Assembly (NCBI GenBank): GCA_014803435.1
Contig: JACYFD010000004.1
Location: 186,001-250,000 of the forward strand
Direction of reading: 5' to 3'
Length of the DNA: 64,000 nt
From: Cellulosimicrobium terreum
GTDB lineage: Bacteria; Actinomycetota; Actinomycetes; Actinomycetales; Cellulomonadaceae
The notes beneath the pieces are model-generated. The model did no database searches, was not told where the DNA came from, and was given only the letters and a program-made list of their open reading frames with translations. Below, in pieces: positions 23,241 through 32,171 of the stretch (position 1 is its first letter; each line of letters begins with the position of its first letter). The translations under genes and the position numbers were made by a program.

Positions 23241-23756
23241 TCAGCCTCGGGAGCCGGGCTCCTCGTCCGCCTCGGACCGGGCGGACTTCGTCTCGAGCTC
23301 CTCGAGCAGGTTGCGCATCTCCGACCGGACGAAGTCGCGGGTCGCGACCTCGCTGAGCGCGATGCGCAGCGCCGCCATCTCGCGCGCCAGGTACTCGGTG
23401 TCAGCGAGGTTCCGCTCGGCACGCTGGCGGTCCTGCTCGGCGGTGACCCGGTCGCGGTCGTCCTGCCGGTTCTGCGCGAGCAGGATGAGCGGTGCGGCGT
23501 ACGAGGCCTGGAGCGAGAGCATGAGCGTCAGCGCGGTGAAGCCGAACTCGGCGGAGTCGAAGCGGAGACCCTCGGGTCCCCACGAGTTCCAGACGATCCA
23601 CAGGACGCAGAAGATCGTCAGGTAGATGAGGAAGCGCGGGGTGCCGAGGAACCGGGCGATGCCCTCGGTCGCGGCGCCGACGGCGTCCTGGTCGACGCGC
23701 ACCCGCGGGATCAGGGTGCGCCGGGCCGCCTTCGGCGTGTCGAGGCGATCAGCCAC
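23241..23756 (-). CDS. DUF1003 membrane protein
   Basis: A 171-residue protein of the DUF1003 family: two central hydrophobic helices (about 41-60 with FLIYLTIFCVLWIVWNSW, and 72-93 with TALTLMLSLQASYAAPLILL) joined by a conserved loop, then a long charged cytoplasmic coiled-coil tail (about 95-171). The start overlaps the end of the MgtE-like gene by 8 bases, so they form one transcript. The pair DUF1003 plus MgtE-N/CBS next to mrp is conserved in actinobacteria. Biochemical role unknown. Confidence 0.9.
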   Translation of the reverse strand: MADRLDTPKAARRTLIPRVRVDQDAVGAATEGIARFLGTPRFLIYLTIFCVLWIVWNSWGPEGLRFDSAEFGFTALTLMLSLQASYAAPLILLAQNRQDDRDRVTAEQDRQRAERNLADTEYLAREMAALRIALSEVATRDFVRSEMRNLLEELETKSARSEADEEPGSRG

Positions 23757-25035
23757 GGCTGACCTCCGCCTCGTGCTCGACGTCGAGGTCGTCGGTCTCG
23801 CGCCAGTCCTCGGGCAGCATGTGGTCGAGCACGTCGTCGACGCTGATCGCGCCGAGGAGCCGCTTCTCCGGGTCGAGCACGGGGACGCACAGCAGGTCGT
23901 ACGTCGCGAGGATGCGCGTCACGCGCCCGAGCGGGGCCTCGGGCGCGATGCCCTCGACGTCGGTGTCGAGGACGGAGCCGACGGCGGCGTGCGGGGGCTC
24001 GCGCAGGAGCCGCTGGAAGTGGGCGACGCCGAGGAACCGGCCCGTCGGCGTCTCCAGCGGCGGCCGGACGACGAACACCATGGACGCCAGTGCAGGCGCG
24101 AGGTCCTTGCGGCGGATCTGGGCGAGCGCCGTCGCGATGGTCGTCTCCGGGCCGAGCACGACCGGCTCCGTCGTCATGAGGCCGCCCGCGGTGTCCTCGT
24201 CGTATGCGAGCAGGCGGCGCACGTCGCGTGCTTCGTCGGGCTCCATGAGCTCGAGGAGCTCGGCGGCCTGGGCCTCGGGCAGCTCGTGCAGGAGGTCGGC
24301 GGCGTCGTCGGGCTGCATGGCCTCGAGGACGTCGGCGGCGCGGTCGTTGTCCAGGCCGGACAGGATCGCGACCTGGTCGTCCTCGGGCAGCTCCTCGAGG
24401 ACGTCGGCGAGACGCTCGTTGTCGAGCGCGCCCGCGACCTCCAGACGTCGCGTGTCGCCGAGGTCGTGGATGACGTCCGCGAGGTCGGCGGGCTTGAGGT
24501 CGTCGTAGGCGGCGACGAGCATCGCGGCGCCCTGGGCCGCGCCGGTGCGCCCCGCGAGGCCCGTCACCGCGCCCGTGTCGACGACGACCGCGTCACCGCG
24601 CCGGCGCAGGCGCAGCGTCCCCTTGTGCTCGCCGGCCCGCCGGACGTAGAGCTTCGCGACGAGCCAGTCGCCCGTCCGCTGCCGCTCGATCGCGAGGTCC
24701 TCCACCGTCCCGGTGCCCGACCCGTCGACGAACTCGACGCTCCGCTCGAGCAGCTCGCCGAGCGCGAGAGTCTCCATCGCGCGCTGCTCGAACCGGCGCA
24801 TGTTGACCAGCCCGGTCGAGATGACCTGGCCGCCGTCGATGCTCGTGACGCGCGTGAGGGGGAGGAACACCCGGCGCCTGCCCGGCACCTCGACCACGAG
24901 ACCCACGGCCCGGGGCAGACCTTTGGGCCGCAGGAGCACGACCACGTCGCGCACCCGCCCGACCTGGTCGCCGATGGGGTCGAAGACGCTGGTGCCGGCG
25001 AGGCGCGCGACGAAGACGGTGTTGGCAGCACTCAC
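23749..25035 (-). CDS. MgtE N-domain and CBS-domain protein without a membrane domain
   Basis: A 428-residue soluble protein: PRC-barrel-like segments (about 8-165, with DPIGDQVGRVRDVVV), an MgtE intracellular N-domain of helical repeats (about 175-285, with LPEDDQVAILSGLDNDRAADVLEAM-type repeats) and two CBS motifs (about 290-415). The Mg channel helices of true MgtE are absent, so it is more likely a sensor or regulatory partner, perhaps of the downstream DUF1003 membrane protein (inference). The GTG start lies six bases after a TAGGCT -10 box. Confidence 0.9.
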   Translation of the reverse strand: MSAANTVFVARLAGTSVFDPIGDQVGRVRDVVVLLRPKGLPRAVGLVVEVPGRRRVFLPLTRVTSIDGGQVISTGLVNMRRFEQRAMETLALGELLERSVEFVDGSGTGTVEDLAIERQRTGDWLVAKLYVRRAGEHKGTLRLRRRGDAVVVDTGAVTGLAGRTGAAQGAAMLVAAYDDLKPADLADVIHDLGDTRRLEVAGALDNERLADVLEELPEDDQVAILSGLDNDRAADVLEAMQPDDAADLLHELPEAQAAELLELMEPDEARDVRRLLAYDEDTAGGLMTTEPVVLGPETTIATALAQIRRKDLAPALASMVFVVRPPLETPTGRFLGVAHFQRLLREPPHAAVGSVLDTDVEGIAPEAPLGRVTRILATYDLLCVPVLDPEKRLLGAISVDDVLDHMLPEDWRETDDLDVEHEAEVSRG

Positions 25036-25041
25036 GTCGTC

Positions 25042-25047
25042 AGCCTA
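25042..25047 (-). promoter_or_regulatory. -10 box (TAGGCT) of the leaderless MgtE-like transcript
   Basis: On the minus strand TAGGCT, then six bases, then the GTG at 25035. Confidence 0.65.
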
Positions 25048-25102
25048 CGCACTCTGCCGCGCCTTCCTCGCGTCGGGCACGCGTCTGGTGAACACTGGGC
25101 AC

Positions 25103-25912
25103 ATGACCATGTCACGCCCGAACGCCGCACCCCGCGTCCCCACCCCGCCCCGAGGCGAGGAGATCGCCTCCTACGCGACCTACCTCGAGGCCCAGAAGGC
25201 GGTCGACTACCTGTCCGACAACAAGTTCGCGGTCGAGCTCGTCACGATCGTCGGGGCCGACCTCAAGATGGTCGAGCGTGTCATGGGACGTCTCACGTAC
25301 GGGCGCGTGGCGCTCGCCGGCGCCGCGTCCGGCGCGTGGTTCGGCCTGTTCGTCGGGCTGCTGCTGTACATCTTCTCGGGGGAGGGCGGGGCCCTGCTCA
25401 CCGCGATCGGTATCGGCGCCGGGTTCGGTCTGCTGTTCTCCGTGCTCTCCTACGCGCTCACCCAGGGGCGTCGCGACTTCACGTCGACGAGCCAGATCGT
25501 CGCGTCGTCGTACTCGATCCTGTGCGCGAAGGAGCGCGCGGGCGAGGCCCGCACCCTCCTGTCCCAGCTGCCCGACGCCGCGAGCGGGGTCAGCGCTCAC
25601 GGCCGTCGTGCGGCTGCGGCGGAGCAGCCCGCGAACCCCACGTGGGGCGCGCCGGCCGCGCCCGGGCAGCCGACCGCGGGCGGCGACGTGCCTGCCCAGC
25701 CGGCCCCGAGCCCTGCGCCGGCCCGCACGCCGGACCCGCGCTGGACGACGCCGTCGGGCCAGCCGCGCTACGGCGCGATGCGCCCGACGGCGGACACGCC
25801 CGCCGCACCGGCCCAGCCTCCCGTGCAGGACCAGCCCGCCGACGAGGTGCCGCCGACCGGGCCCACGCCGCCCGCGCCGGACGACCAGCGCCCGACCCCG
25901 CCCGCGCCCTGA
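25103..25912 (+). CDS. General-stress-protein-17M-like membrane protein
   Basis: A 269-residue protein. Residues about 18-65 match the general stress protein 17M-like domain (EEIASYATYLEAQKAVDYLSDNKFAVELVTIVG); two hydrophobic helices follow (about 80-97 and 102-118), then a polar segment and a long Pro/Ala-rich disordered tail (about 170-269). It is divergent from the MgtE-like/DUF1003 operon, an arrangement kept in mycobacteria. AACACT lies six bases before the ATG (leaderless geometry). Function unknown. Confidence 0.85.
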   Translation: MTMSRPNAAPRVPTPPRGEEIASYATYLEAQKAVDYLSDNKFAVELVTIVGADLKMVERVMGRLTYGRVALAGAASGAWFGLFVGLLLYIFSGEGGALLTAIGIGAGFGLLFSVLSYALTQGRRDFTSTSQIVASSYSILCAKERAGEARTLLSQLPDAASGVSAHGRRAAAAEQPANPTWGAPAAPGQPTAGGDVPAQPAPSPAPARTPDPRWTTPSGQPRYGAMRPTADTPAAPAQPPVQDQPADEVPPTGPTPPAPDDQRPTPPAP

Positions 25913-25918
25913 GGGGCG

Positions 25919-27565
25919 TCAGGCCCGCAGCGTCGCCATCCACGCCTCGACGTCGTCGGGACGACGCGGGAGGGCGGCCGACAGGTTCTCGTTGCCGTCC
26001 TCGGTGACCAGGACGTCGTCCTCGATGCGTACCCCGATGCCGCGGTACTCCGCGGGCACGGCGAGGTCGTCTGCCTTGAAGTACAGGCCCGGCTCGATGG
26101 TGAAGACCATCCCGGGCTCGATGACGCCGTCGAGGTAGAGCTCGCGGCGTGCCTGCGCGCAGTCGTGCACGTCGAGGCCCAGGTGGTGAGACGTTCCGTG
26201 CACCATCCAGCGGCGGTGCTGCTGACCGTCGGGTGAGAGGGACTCCTGGGCGCTCACCGGCAGCAGGCCCCACTCCTCGAGGCGCGCGGCGATGACCTCC
26301 ATCGCCGCGGCGTGGACGTCGCGGAACCGCGCACCCGGCACGGCGACGTCGAACGCGGCGTCGGCGGCGTCGAGCACCGCCTGGTAGACGCGGCGCTGCA
26401 CGTCGGTGTACTCGCCGTCCACCGGCAGGGTGCGCGTGACGTCGGCGGTGTAGAGCGAGTCGACCTCGACGCCCGCGTCGAGCAGCACGAGCTCGCCCGT
26501 GCGCACGCTGCCGTCGTTGCGGATCCAGTGCAGCGTCGTCGCGTGCTCGCCCGCGGCGGCGATGGTCTCGTAGCCGACCGTGTTGCCCTCGAGGCGCGCG
26601 TGCGCGTCGAACGTCGTCTCGATGACGCGCTCGCCCCGGCGGTGCTCCACCGCGCGCGGGATGCTGCGCACGACCTCCTCGAAGCCGGCGATCGTCGCGG
26701 CCACGGCGGCGCGCATCTGCTCGACCTCGAGCGAGTCCTTGACCAGGCGCAGCTCTGAGACCGCCTCGACGAGCGCGGCGTCGGAGCGGAGGTATGCCGC
26801 CTGCGCGTGCGCGAGCCACTCGGCCTCCGTGCGCTCCTCCTGCGCGTCTTCCCCGGACTCCTCGACGGCGTCCTCCAGCCCGGCCTCGGCGCGGATCGCC
26901 TCGACGAGCGCCTCCACGTCCTCGTCGGCGCCCGTCACCACGAGCAGGACGGTCCCGTCGGCCCCGACGTCCTTCGCGAGCGCGTCGCGGAGGCCGTCGA
27001 CGTGGTGCGCCTCGATGCCCGTGAGGGTCGTGACGTCGTCGAGCGACGGGCGTGCGCCGACCCAGAACTCGCCGTAGCGCGCGTCGGCGTAGAACTCTTC
27101 CGTGTCGCGGGCCGCGAGCGGGCGCACGTACAGGACGGCGCGGTGGTCGCTGCGCCCGGACCCGCCGGGGCCCACGGGGTCACCCGTGCCCGGCTCCACC
27201 GGGTGCAGCACGAGCACGGCGTCGGGCTCGGTGTCCCAGCCCGTGCCCGTGAGGTGGGCGTACGCCGAGTGCGGGCGGAACCGGTAGTCGGTGTCGTTCG
27301 ACCGGGACTTCAACGGTCCTGCCGGGACGACGAGCCGGGCCCCGGGAAAGCGCGCGGAGAGCGCGGCGCGGCGGCCAGCGGCGAACGGCGCGGCGGGCGA
27401 CGGCTCGGCGTCGGGCGTGGCGCGAGGCGCCCAGCCGCTCGTGATGAACGCCTTGAACGCGGCGGAGTCGGGGCGCTGGGAGCGGTTGCTCCCGCGCGCC
27501 GACACGTCCTGCGGCTCGGCGGTCGGATCGATGGTCTCAGGGGTGACGGGGGTGGCGTCGGTCAT
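25919..27565 (-). CDS. pepP: Aminopeptidase P family metallopeptidase
   Basis: Xaa-Pro aminopeptidase: removes an N-terminal residue before proline using two metal ions. The 548-residue product has an N-terminal creatinase-like domain (AAFAAGRRAALSARFPGARLVV..., DYRFRPHSAYAHLTG) and a pita-bread catalytic domain with all five ligands: Asp in LLDAGVEVD, Asp in YTADVTRT, His in HGTSHHLGLDVHD, Glu in FTIEPGLY and Glu in GVRIEDDVLV. An acidic insert (VEESGEDAQEERTEAEW) lies between the domains. The ATG at 27565 overlaps the stop of the hydrolase gene (ATGA), indicating one operon. Confidence 0.94.
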   Translation of the reverse strand: MTDATPVTPETIDPTAEPQDVSARGSNRSQRPDSAAFKAFITSGWAPRATPDAEPSPAAPFAAGRRAALSARFPGARLVVPAGPLKSRSNDTDYRFRPHSAYAHLTGTGWDTEPDAVLVLHPVEPGTGDPVGPGGSGRSDHRAVLYVRPLAARDTEEFYADARYGEFWVGARPSLDDVTTLTGIEAHHVDGLRDALAKDVGADGTVLLVVTGADEDVEALVEAIRAEAGLEDAVEESGEDAQEERTEAEWLAHAQAAYLRSDAALVEAVSELRLVKDSLEVEQMRAAVAATIAGFEEVVRSIPRAVEHRRGERVIETTFDAHARLEGNTVGYETIAAAGEHATTLHWIRNDGSVRTGELVLLDAGVEVDSLYTADVTRTLPVDGEYTDVQRRVYQAVLDAADAAFDVAVPGARFRDVHAAAMEVIAARLEEWGLLPVSAQESLSPDGQQHRRWMVHGTSHHLGLDVHDCAQARRELYLDGVIEPGMVFTIEPGLYFKADDLAVPAEYRGIGVRIEDDVLVTEDGNENLSAALPRRPDDVEAWMATLRA

Positions 27566-28413
27566 GCCACCAGTGTCGCACCGCGGGCCCGGCGGAAGTC
27601 TGCGAGGGCTCGTCCCAGGACGCGGTTGAACGCGTCGGGCGCCTCGGAGTTCACGTCGTGCCCGGCGCCGGGCACCACGACCAGGGCGGCGTCCGATGCG
27701 GCGGCGAGGAAGCGCTGCTCGTCGAGGCGCATCCGGTCGCGCGCGCCGTTGACGAGCCACAGCGGGACGTCGAGCGCCCGCACGTGGGCGAGCCACGAGC
27801 GTCCCGCGAGCTGCGTGAGCGCGTCCGTCACGATGCCCCAGCCGGGGCGCGGCGCGACGGGTGCGCCGAGGCCGCCGGGACCCTGCGCCGCGAAGGATGC
27901 CCTGGGGGGCCCGGGACGTCCCGGGCGGGTCAGGTTCTCGAACGCGGACACGCTCGTCCGCGCTGCCCAGCGAGAGGTGCGTCCGAGGACGCCGCCGCTC
28001 GCGACGACGATCCGCGCGGTGTCGCGGAACATCGCGACGGGCTTGCCCTTCGGGTCGGAGGTGCAGCCGGCGGCGACGACGCCCGCGAGGTTCGCGGGCC
28101 GGCGGGCAGCCCACGCGAGCGACGTGTACCCGCCCAGCGAGAGGCCGACGAGGACGACCTGCCGGTCGGCGCCGAACGACGCCGCGGCGTCGTCCAGGAC
28201 CTCGAACGACCGCTCGAGGGAGAACCGCTCCGCGTGCCGGGTCCCGTGGGCGGGAAGGTCGACGGCGGCGGTGTCGTGCCCCAGGTCGCGCACGTGCGCG
28301 ACCTGGCGGTCCCAGATCGCGCTCGACGTGCGCATCCCGTGGACGAAGACGACGGCGGGCGCGACGGTGGCGGACGGGGTCTCAGGGCTGCGGCGGATCG
28401 TGGTGAGGGTCAT
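27562..28413 (-). CDS. Alpha/beta hydrolase
   Basis: A 283-residue alpha/beta-fold hydrolase of unknown substrate. The oxyanion region is VVFVHGMRTSSAIWD, the nucleophile elbow GLSLGGY (Ser near residue 115), the acid Asp in NGARDRM and the His in GAGHDVNSE. A basic cap region (SAFENLTRPGRPGPPRAS) lies between strands 6 and 7. I used the ATG at 28413; an in-frame GTG at 28446 would add 11 residues and neither has a good ribosome site. It is translationally coupled to pepP. Confidence 0.88.
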   Translation of the reverse strand: MTLTTIRRSPETPSATVAPAVVFVHGMRTSSAIWDRQVAHVRDLGHDTAAVDLPAHGTRHAERFSLERSFEVLDDAAASFGADRQVVLVGLSLGGYTSLAWAARRPANLAGVVAAGCTSDPKGKPVAMFRDTARIVVASGGVLGRTSRWAARTSVSAFENLTRPGRPGPPRASFAAQGPGGLGAPVAPRPGWGIVTDALTQLAGRSWLAHVRALDVPLWLVNGARDRMRLDEQRFLAAASDAALVVVPGAGHDVNSEAPDAFNRVLGRALADFRRARGATLVA

Positions 28414-28508
28414 CACTACCGACGGTCGCACCGGTTCCTGGGACACGCATGGTGGTGCGCGTCATCCCCGGTGAACATCGTGTGCGGGTCCGGCGCCTCT
28501 CCGGTCAC

Positions 28509-28514
28509 TATCCT
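28509..28514 (+). promoter_or_regulatory. -10 box (TATCCT) of the leaderless PHP-gene transcript
   Basis: TATCCT, then exactly six bases, then GTG at 28521. Confidence 0.65.
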
Positions 28515-28520
28515 TGGTCG

Positions 28521-29360
28521 GTGCGCATCGACCTCCACACCCACTCGACGGTGTCCGACGGGACGGACGCCCCGGGCGAGGTGGTGGCCGCGGCCGCCGC
28601 CGCCGGGCTCGACGTCGTCGCGCTGACCGACCACGACACGACCGCGGGCTGGGCCGCCGCCACGGACGCGGCGCTGCGGCACGGCGTCGGGCTCGTCCGC
28701 GGGGCGGAGATCTCCGCGCGTGCCGGCGGGGCGAGCGTCCACCTGCTGTCCTACCTCCACGACCCGGCGCACGCGCCGCTCCTCGACGAGCTGGACCGGA
28801 CCCGCGACGCACGGACGAGCCGGGCGCGGCGCATGGTCGAGCTCGTCTCCGAGGACTTCCCCGTGACCTGGGAGGACGTCCTCGCCCAGACCGCGGAGGG
28901 GACGACGATCGGCCGCCCGCACATCGCCGACGCGCTCGTCGCGGCGGGCGTGGTCGCGGACCGTTCCGCCGCCTTCGCGACGGTCCTCGCGACCGGGACC
29001 GCCTACTACGTCCCGCACTACGCGCCCGACGCCGTGACCGCGGTCCGGCTCGTTCGCGCCGCGGGCGGCGTGCCGGTGTTCGCGCACCCGGGGGCGGTCG
29101 CGCGCGGCCGTGTGGTGGCCGACGCGGTGATCGAGGAGATGGCGGAGGCGGGGCTCCTCGGGCTCGAGGTGTTCCACCGCGACCACGACGCCCGCCAGCG
29201 CGTCCGGCTCGAGGACCTCGCGCGCGCGCTCGGCCTGTTCGTCACCGGGTCGAGCGACTACCACGGCGCGGGCAAGCCGAACCGGCTCGGGGAGCTCACG
29301 ACGGAGCCGGCCGTGCTCGCGCAGATCGAGGAGCGAGGACTCCTGGAGGTGGTCCGATGA
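28521..29360 (+). CDS. PHP-domain phosphoesterase
   Basis: A 279-residue PHP protein resembling 3',5'-nucleoside bisphosphate phosphatases (YciV/RnaAM type). Metal-binding motifs are in order: DLHTHSTVSDGT at the N-terminus, ALTDHDT, GAEIS, GRPHIA, FAHPG and GSSDYHG. The GTG at 28521 gives the family-typical start (RIDLHTHS) and sits at the predicted leaderless +1; the longer frame from 28449 is not supported. The stop overlaps marC by four bases. Confidence 0.92.
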   Translation: MRIDLHTHSTVSDGTDAPGEVVAAAAAAGLDVVALTDHDTTAGWAAATDAALRHGVGLVRGAEISARAGGASVHLLSYLHDPAHAPLLDELDRTRDARTSRARRMVELVSEDFPVTWEDVLAQTAEGTTIGRPHIADALVAAGVVADRSAAFATVLATGTAYYVPHYAPDAVTAVRLVRAAGGVPVFAHPGAVARGRVVADAVIEEMAEAGLLGLEVFHRDHDARQRVRLEDLARALGLFVTGSSDYHGAGKPNRLGELTTEPAVLAQIEERGLLEVVR

Positions 29361-29989
29361 GCGACTGGTTCGACGTCCGCCTCTTCACCGAGGTCTTCGT
29401 CACCCTCTTCGTCATCATGGACCCGCCGGGCACCGTGCCGGTGTTCCTCGGCCTGACGAGCGCGATGGGCGCCAAGCAGCGCAACCAGGCGGCACGCACC
29501 GCGATCTTCGTGGCGTTCGGCGTGATCGTCGCCTTCGCCGTGTTCGGCCAGCAGATCCTCAGCTACATGCACATCTCGCTGCCCGCGCTCCAGACCGCGG
29601 GCGGGCTGCTCCTCCTGCTCGTGGCGATGGAGCTCCTCACGGGCAAGATGGAGGAGCCGCAGCCGTCGGGCAACAAGGGTGTCAACGTCGCCCTCGTGCC
29701 GCTCGGCACGCCGCTGCTCGCCGGGCCCGGCGCGATCGTCGCGACGATGGTGTTCGTGCAGCGCGCCGGGGAGCGCGGGGGCGGGGTCGCCGAGTGGGTC
29801 GCGATCGTCGCGGGCGTCGTCGCGGTGCACCTGTGCCTGTGGCTGTCCATGCGCTTCGCGAACCTCATCAACCGCGTCCTCGGCGACTCGGGCACGATCC
29901 TCGTGACCCGCATCGCGGGCCTGCTGCTCGCGGCCATCGCGGTCCAGCTCGTGGCCGACGCCGTCACGCAGTTCATCCAGGCGGCGTGA
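29357..29989 (+). CDS. MarC-family integral membrane protein
   Basis: A 210-residue protein of the MarC/SnatA family with six hydrophobic helices and the family segments FVIMDPPGTVPVFLGLT (about 18-34) and PLLAGPGAIVATMVF (near 112-126). Members have been called amino-acid exporters or antibiotic-related proteins, but the role of most is unproven. ATGA overlap with the PHP gene indicates coupling. Confidence 0.92.
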   Translation: MSDWFDVRLFTEVFVTLFVIMDPPGTVPVFLGLTSAMGAKQRNQAARTAIFVAFGVIVAFAVFGQQILSYMHISLPALQTAGGLLLLLVAMELLTGKMEEPQPSGNKGVNVALVPLGTPLLAGPGAIVATMVFVQRAGERGGGVAEWVAIVAGVVAVHLCLWLSMRFANLINRVLGDSGTILVTRIAGLLLAAIAVQLVADAVTQFIQAA

Positions 29990-30007
29990 CCCGGGACAGC
30001 TCCCCTG

Positions 30008-30065
30008 CCGAACCCCGGTCTACGCCCCCGTCAACGTGCTGATCGGGAGGTAGGCCGGGGTTCGG
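30008..30065 (+). terminator. Long hairpin after marC
   Basis: Arms 30008-30023 and 30050-30065 pair over 16 bp with one G-T wobble, with an inner CCCG/CGGG stem (27-30 with 44-47 of 300xx). It lies between marC and the GntR gene. No T-tract. Confidence 0.65.
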
Positions 30066-30096
30066 CGCAGCGCTGTGCTGCGTAAACATGGGATGT

Positions 30097-30102
30097 TAGG
30101 GT
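30097..30102 (+). promoter_or_regulatory. -10 box (TAGGGT) of the leaderless GntR transcript
   Basis: TAGGGT, then six bases, then GTG at 30109. Confidence 0.65.
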
Positions 30103-30108
30103 CTTTGG

Positions 30109-30879
30109 GTGACCGACCCCATCGTGCGACCGCGCAAGACGTCCGAGCTCGTCGTCGAGCACCTCTCCGCGCTCGTCGAGACGGGAGAGTGGCCGGTCGG
30201 CTCCCGCATCCCGTCCGAGCCCGAGCTCGTCGCCCGGCTGGGTGTCGGACGCAACACCGTGCGCGAGGCCGTCCGCGCGCTCGAGCACGCGGGAATCCTC
30301 GAGCCCCGGCGCGGCGACGGGACGTACGTGCGCGCGGCGAACGGTCTCGACGCCGCGCTCGGCCGTCGCGCCCGCGCGGCCGACGCCCTCGACGTGCTCG
30401 AGGTGCGCGGTGTCCTCGAGCGTGGCGCCGCCCGCCTCGCCGCGACCCGGCCTGGTGGACCGTCCCACGACCGGCTCGAGGCGGCCCTCGACGCGCAGGT
30501 GCGTGCCCGCGCCGGGTCGGAGCCGGCGTTCGAGCACGCCGACACCGTGTTCCACTCGGAGGTCGTCCGTGCCGCCGGGAACCCGCTCCTGTCCGAGCTG
30601 TACGACGGGCTCGACCACGCTCTCGTCCGCACGACCGCCGCGGGCGAGCAGCGCAGGCACGACCGGCACCTCCCCGGCCACGAGGAGGTCGTCGCCGCCA
30701 TCCGCGCGGGCGACCCCGACGCCGCGGAGCGCGCCGTCGTCGCGACCATCTCGGCCGTGCGGGACCAGGTCCTCGCGACCCGAGCCGATCCTGGGGCGGC
30801 AGAACCCAGGACGTACGATCCCAGGACGGCCGGACCCGGTACCGCGCGGACCGGGACTCCCGGGCACCCGGCGTCGTGA
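30109..30879 (+). CDS. GntR/FadR-family transcriptional regulator
   Basis: A 256-residue regulator: N-terminal GntR winged helix (about 8-75, with GSRIPSEPELVARLGVGRNTVREAVRALEHAGILE and RRGDGTYV) and a C-terminal FCD ligand domain (LEVRGVLERGAARLAA, HADTVFHSEVVRAAGNPLLSELYD, HLPGHEEVVAAIRAGD). The last 35 residues are a low-complexity Pro/Gly/Thr tail. The stop overlaps the start of an MFS transporter by GTGA, so it probably controls that transporter in response to its substrate (inference). Confidence 0.92.
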   Translation: MTDPIVRPRKTSELVVEHLSALVETGEWPVGSRIPSEPELVARLGVGRNTVREAVRALEHAGILEPRRGDGTYVRAANGLDAALGRRARAADALDVLEVRGVLERGAARLAATRPGGPSHDRLEAALDAQVRARAGSEPAFEHADTVFHSEVVRAAGNPLLSELYDGLDHALVRTTAAGEQRRHDRHLPGHEEVVAAIRAGDPDAAERAVVATISAVRDQVLATRADPGAAEPRTYDPRTAGPGTARTGTPGHPAS

Positions 30880-32075
30880 CCGACCTGCGCCGCCCCCTCG
30901 CCGCGGGCACCGTCCTCGCGATCGTCCTCGCGGCGCTCAACCTGCGCCCCGCCGTCGTCGCGGTGTCCCCGCTCATCGGGGAGATCCGGGCGAGTGAAGG
31001 CCTGAGCGCGGCCGCCGCCGGCCTCCTGACGACCCTGCCTGTCCTGTGCTTCGGCGCGCTCGCTCCCTTCGCGCCTGTGCTGTCGCGCCGCTTCGGGCTC
31101 GAACGCACCCTCTTCGCGAGCCTGGTGCTGCTCTGCGCCGGGTTCGCCGTCCGGCTCGTCCCCACCACGACGGCCCTCTTCGTGGGGACCGTCCTCGTCG
31201 GCTGCGCCATCGGGCTCGGGAACGTCCTGCTCCCGGCCCTCGTCAAACGTGACTTCGCGGACCGCATCGGACTCATGACAGGGCTGTACTCGATGGCGCT
31301 GGCCGGCGGAGCGGCGCTTGCCGCGGGCCTCACGCTGCCCGTCGCGCAGGCGGCCGGGCTGGACTGGCGCGGGGCGCTCGCGGCCTGGGGCCTCCTCGCC
31401 GTCGCCGGTGCCGTCGTCTGGGCACCCCGTGCGCTCCGGGACGACCCGCGCGGGCCGAACCCCCTGCCGGTCGCGGCGGGTGCGCGGCCCGGCCACGCCC
31501 CGGGCCGGTCGGTGTGGCGCAGCCCGCTCGCGTGGGCCGTGACCGTCTTCATGGGGATGCAGTCGTTGTCGTTCTACGCCGTCAACGCGTGGCTGCCCGA
31601 GGTGTTCGTCTCGCTGGGCCGCTCGCCCGCCGCGGGGGGCTGGATGCTCGCGCTGTGCAACCTGTGCGGCATCGTCGGGTCGTTCGTCACACCCGTGCTC
31701 GCGGGGCGCATGGCTCGTCAGCGCGCCATCGGCATCGTGCTCGCCGCCCTCATCGCGACCGGGCTGGCGGGCATCGCCCTGGCGCCCGGCGCCGCCCTGC
31801 TGTGGGTCGTGCTCCTCGGGCTCGGGCAGGGCGGCGGGATCAGCCTCGCGCTGACGCTCATGGCGCTGCGGGCGCCCGACGTCACCCGGACGTCGGAGCT
31901 CTCCGGCATGGCACAGAGCGCCGGGTACACGCTGGCCGCCTGCGGGCCGATCGGCCTCGGGCTCGTCCACGACGCCACCGCGTCGTGGACCGTGCCGCTG
32001 CTGCTGCTCGTCACGACCGCGGTGGTGCAGGGCGTCGCCGCCTGGTTCGCCGGCCGCGACGTGCACGTGCGCTGA
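30876..32075 (+). CDS. CynX/NimT-type MFS transporter
   Basis: A 399-residue, 12-helix major-facilitator protein of the CynX/NimT (cyanate / 2-nitroimidazole) subfamily, recognised by the N-terminal AALNLRPAVVAVSPLIGEIR and the repeat-half segment SLSFYAVNAWLPEVF. The GTG at 30876 overlaps the GntR stop (GTGA). Reading the frame from 30075 gives a spurious antisense-like extension over the regulator gene. Substrate unknown. Confidence 0.9.
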   Translation: MTDLRRPLAAGTVLAIVLAALNLRPAVVAVSPLIGEIRASEGLSAAAAGLLTTLPVLCFGALAPFAPVLSRRFGLERTLFASLVLLCAGFAVRLVPTTTALFVGTVLVGCAIGLGNVLLPALVKRDFADRIGLMTGLYSMALAGGAALAAGLTLPVAQAAGLDWRGALAAWGLLAVAGAVVWAPRALRDDPRGPNPLPVAAGARPGHAPGRSVWRSPLAWAVTVFMGMQSLSFYAVNAWLPEVFVSLGRSPAAGGWMLALCNLCGIVGSFVTPVLAGRMARQRAIGIVLAALIATGLAGIALAPGAALLWVVLLGLGQGGGISLALTLMALRAPDVTRTSELSGMAQSAGYTLAACGPIGLGLVHDATASWTVPLLLLVTTAVVQGVAAWFAGRDVHVR

Positions 32076-32115
32076 GCGGCGAGGACCGTCGACGACCGGT
32101 CCTGCCGACGACGAG

Positions 32116-32158
32116 ACCCCGGGCCGCCCCCACCGCGCGGTGGGGCGACCCGGGGTCC
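32116..32158. terminator. Bidirectional terminator between the MFS and DEAD-box genes
   Basis: GACCCCGGG pairs with CCCGGGGTC, then (after one mismatch and a bulge) CGCCCCACC-type pairs continue to a GCGC loop: about 18 bp in total between two convergent genes. Confidence 0.75.
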
Positions 32159-32171
32159 GGTGTCGTACGGG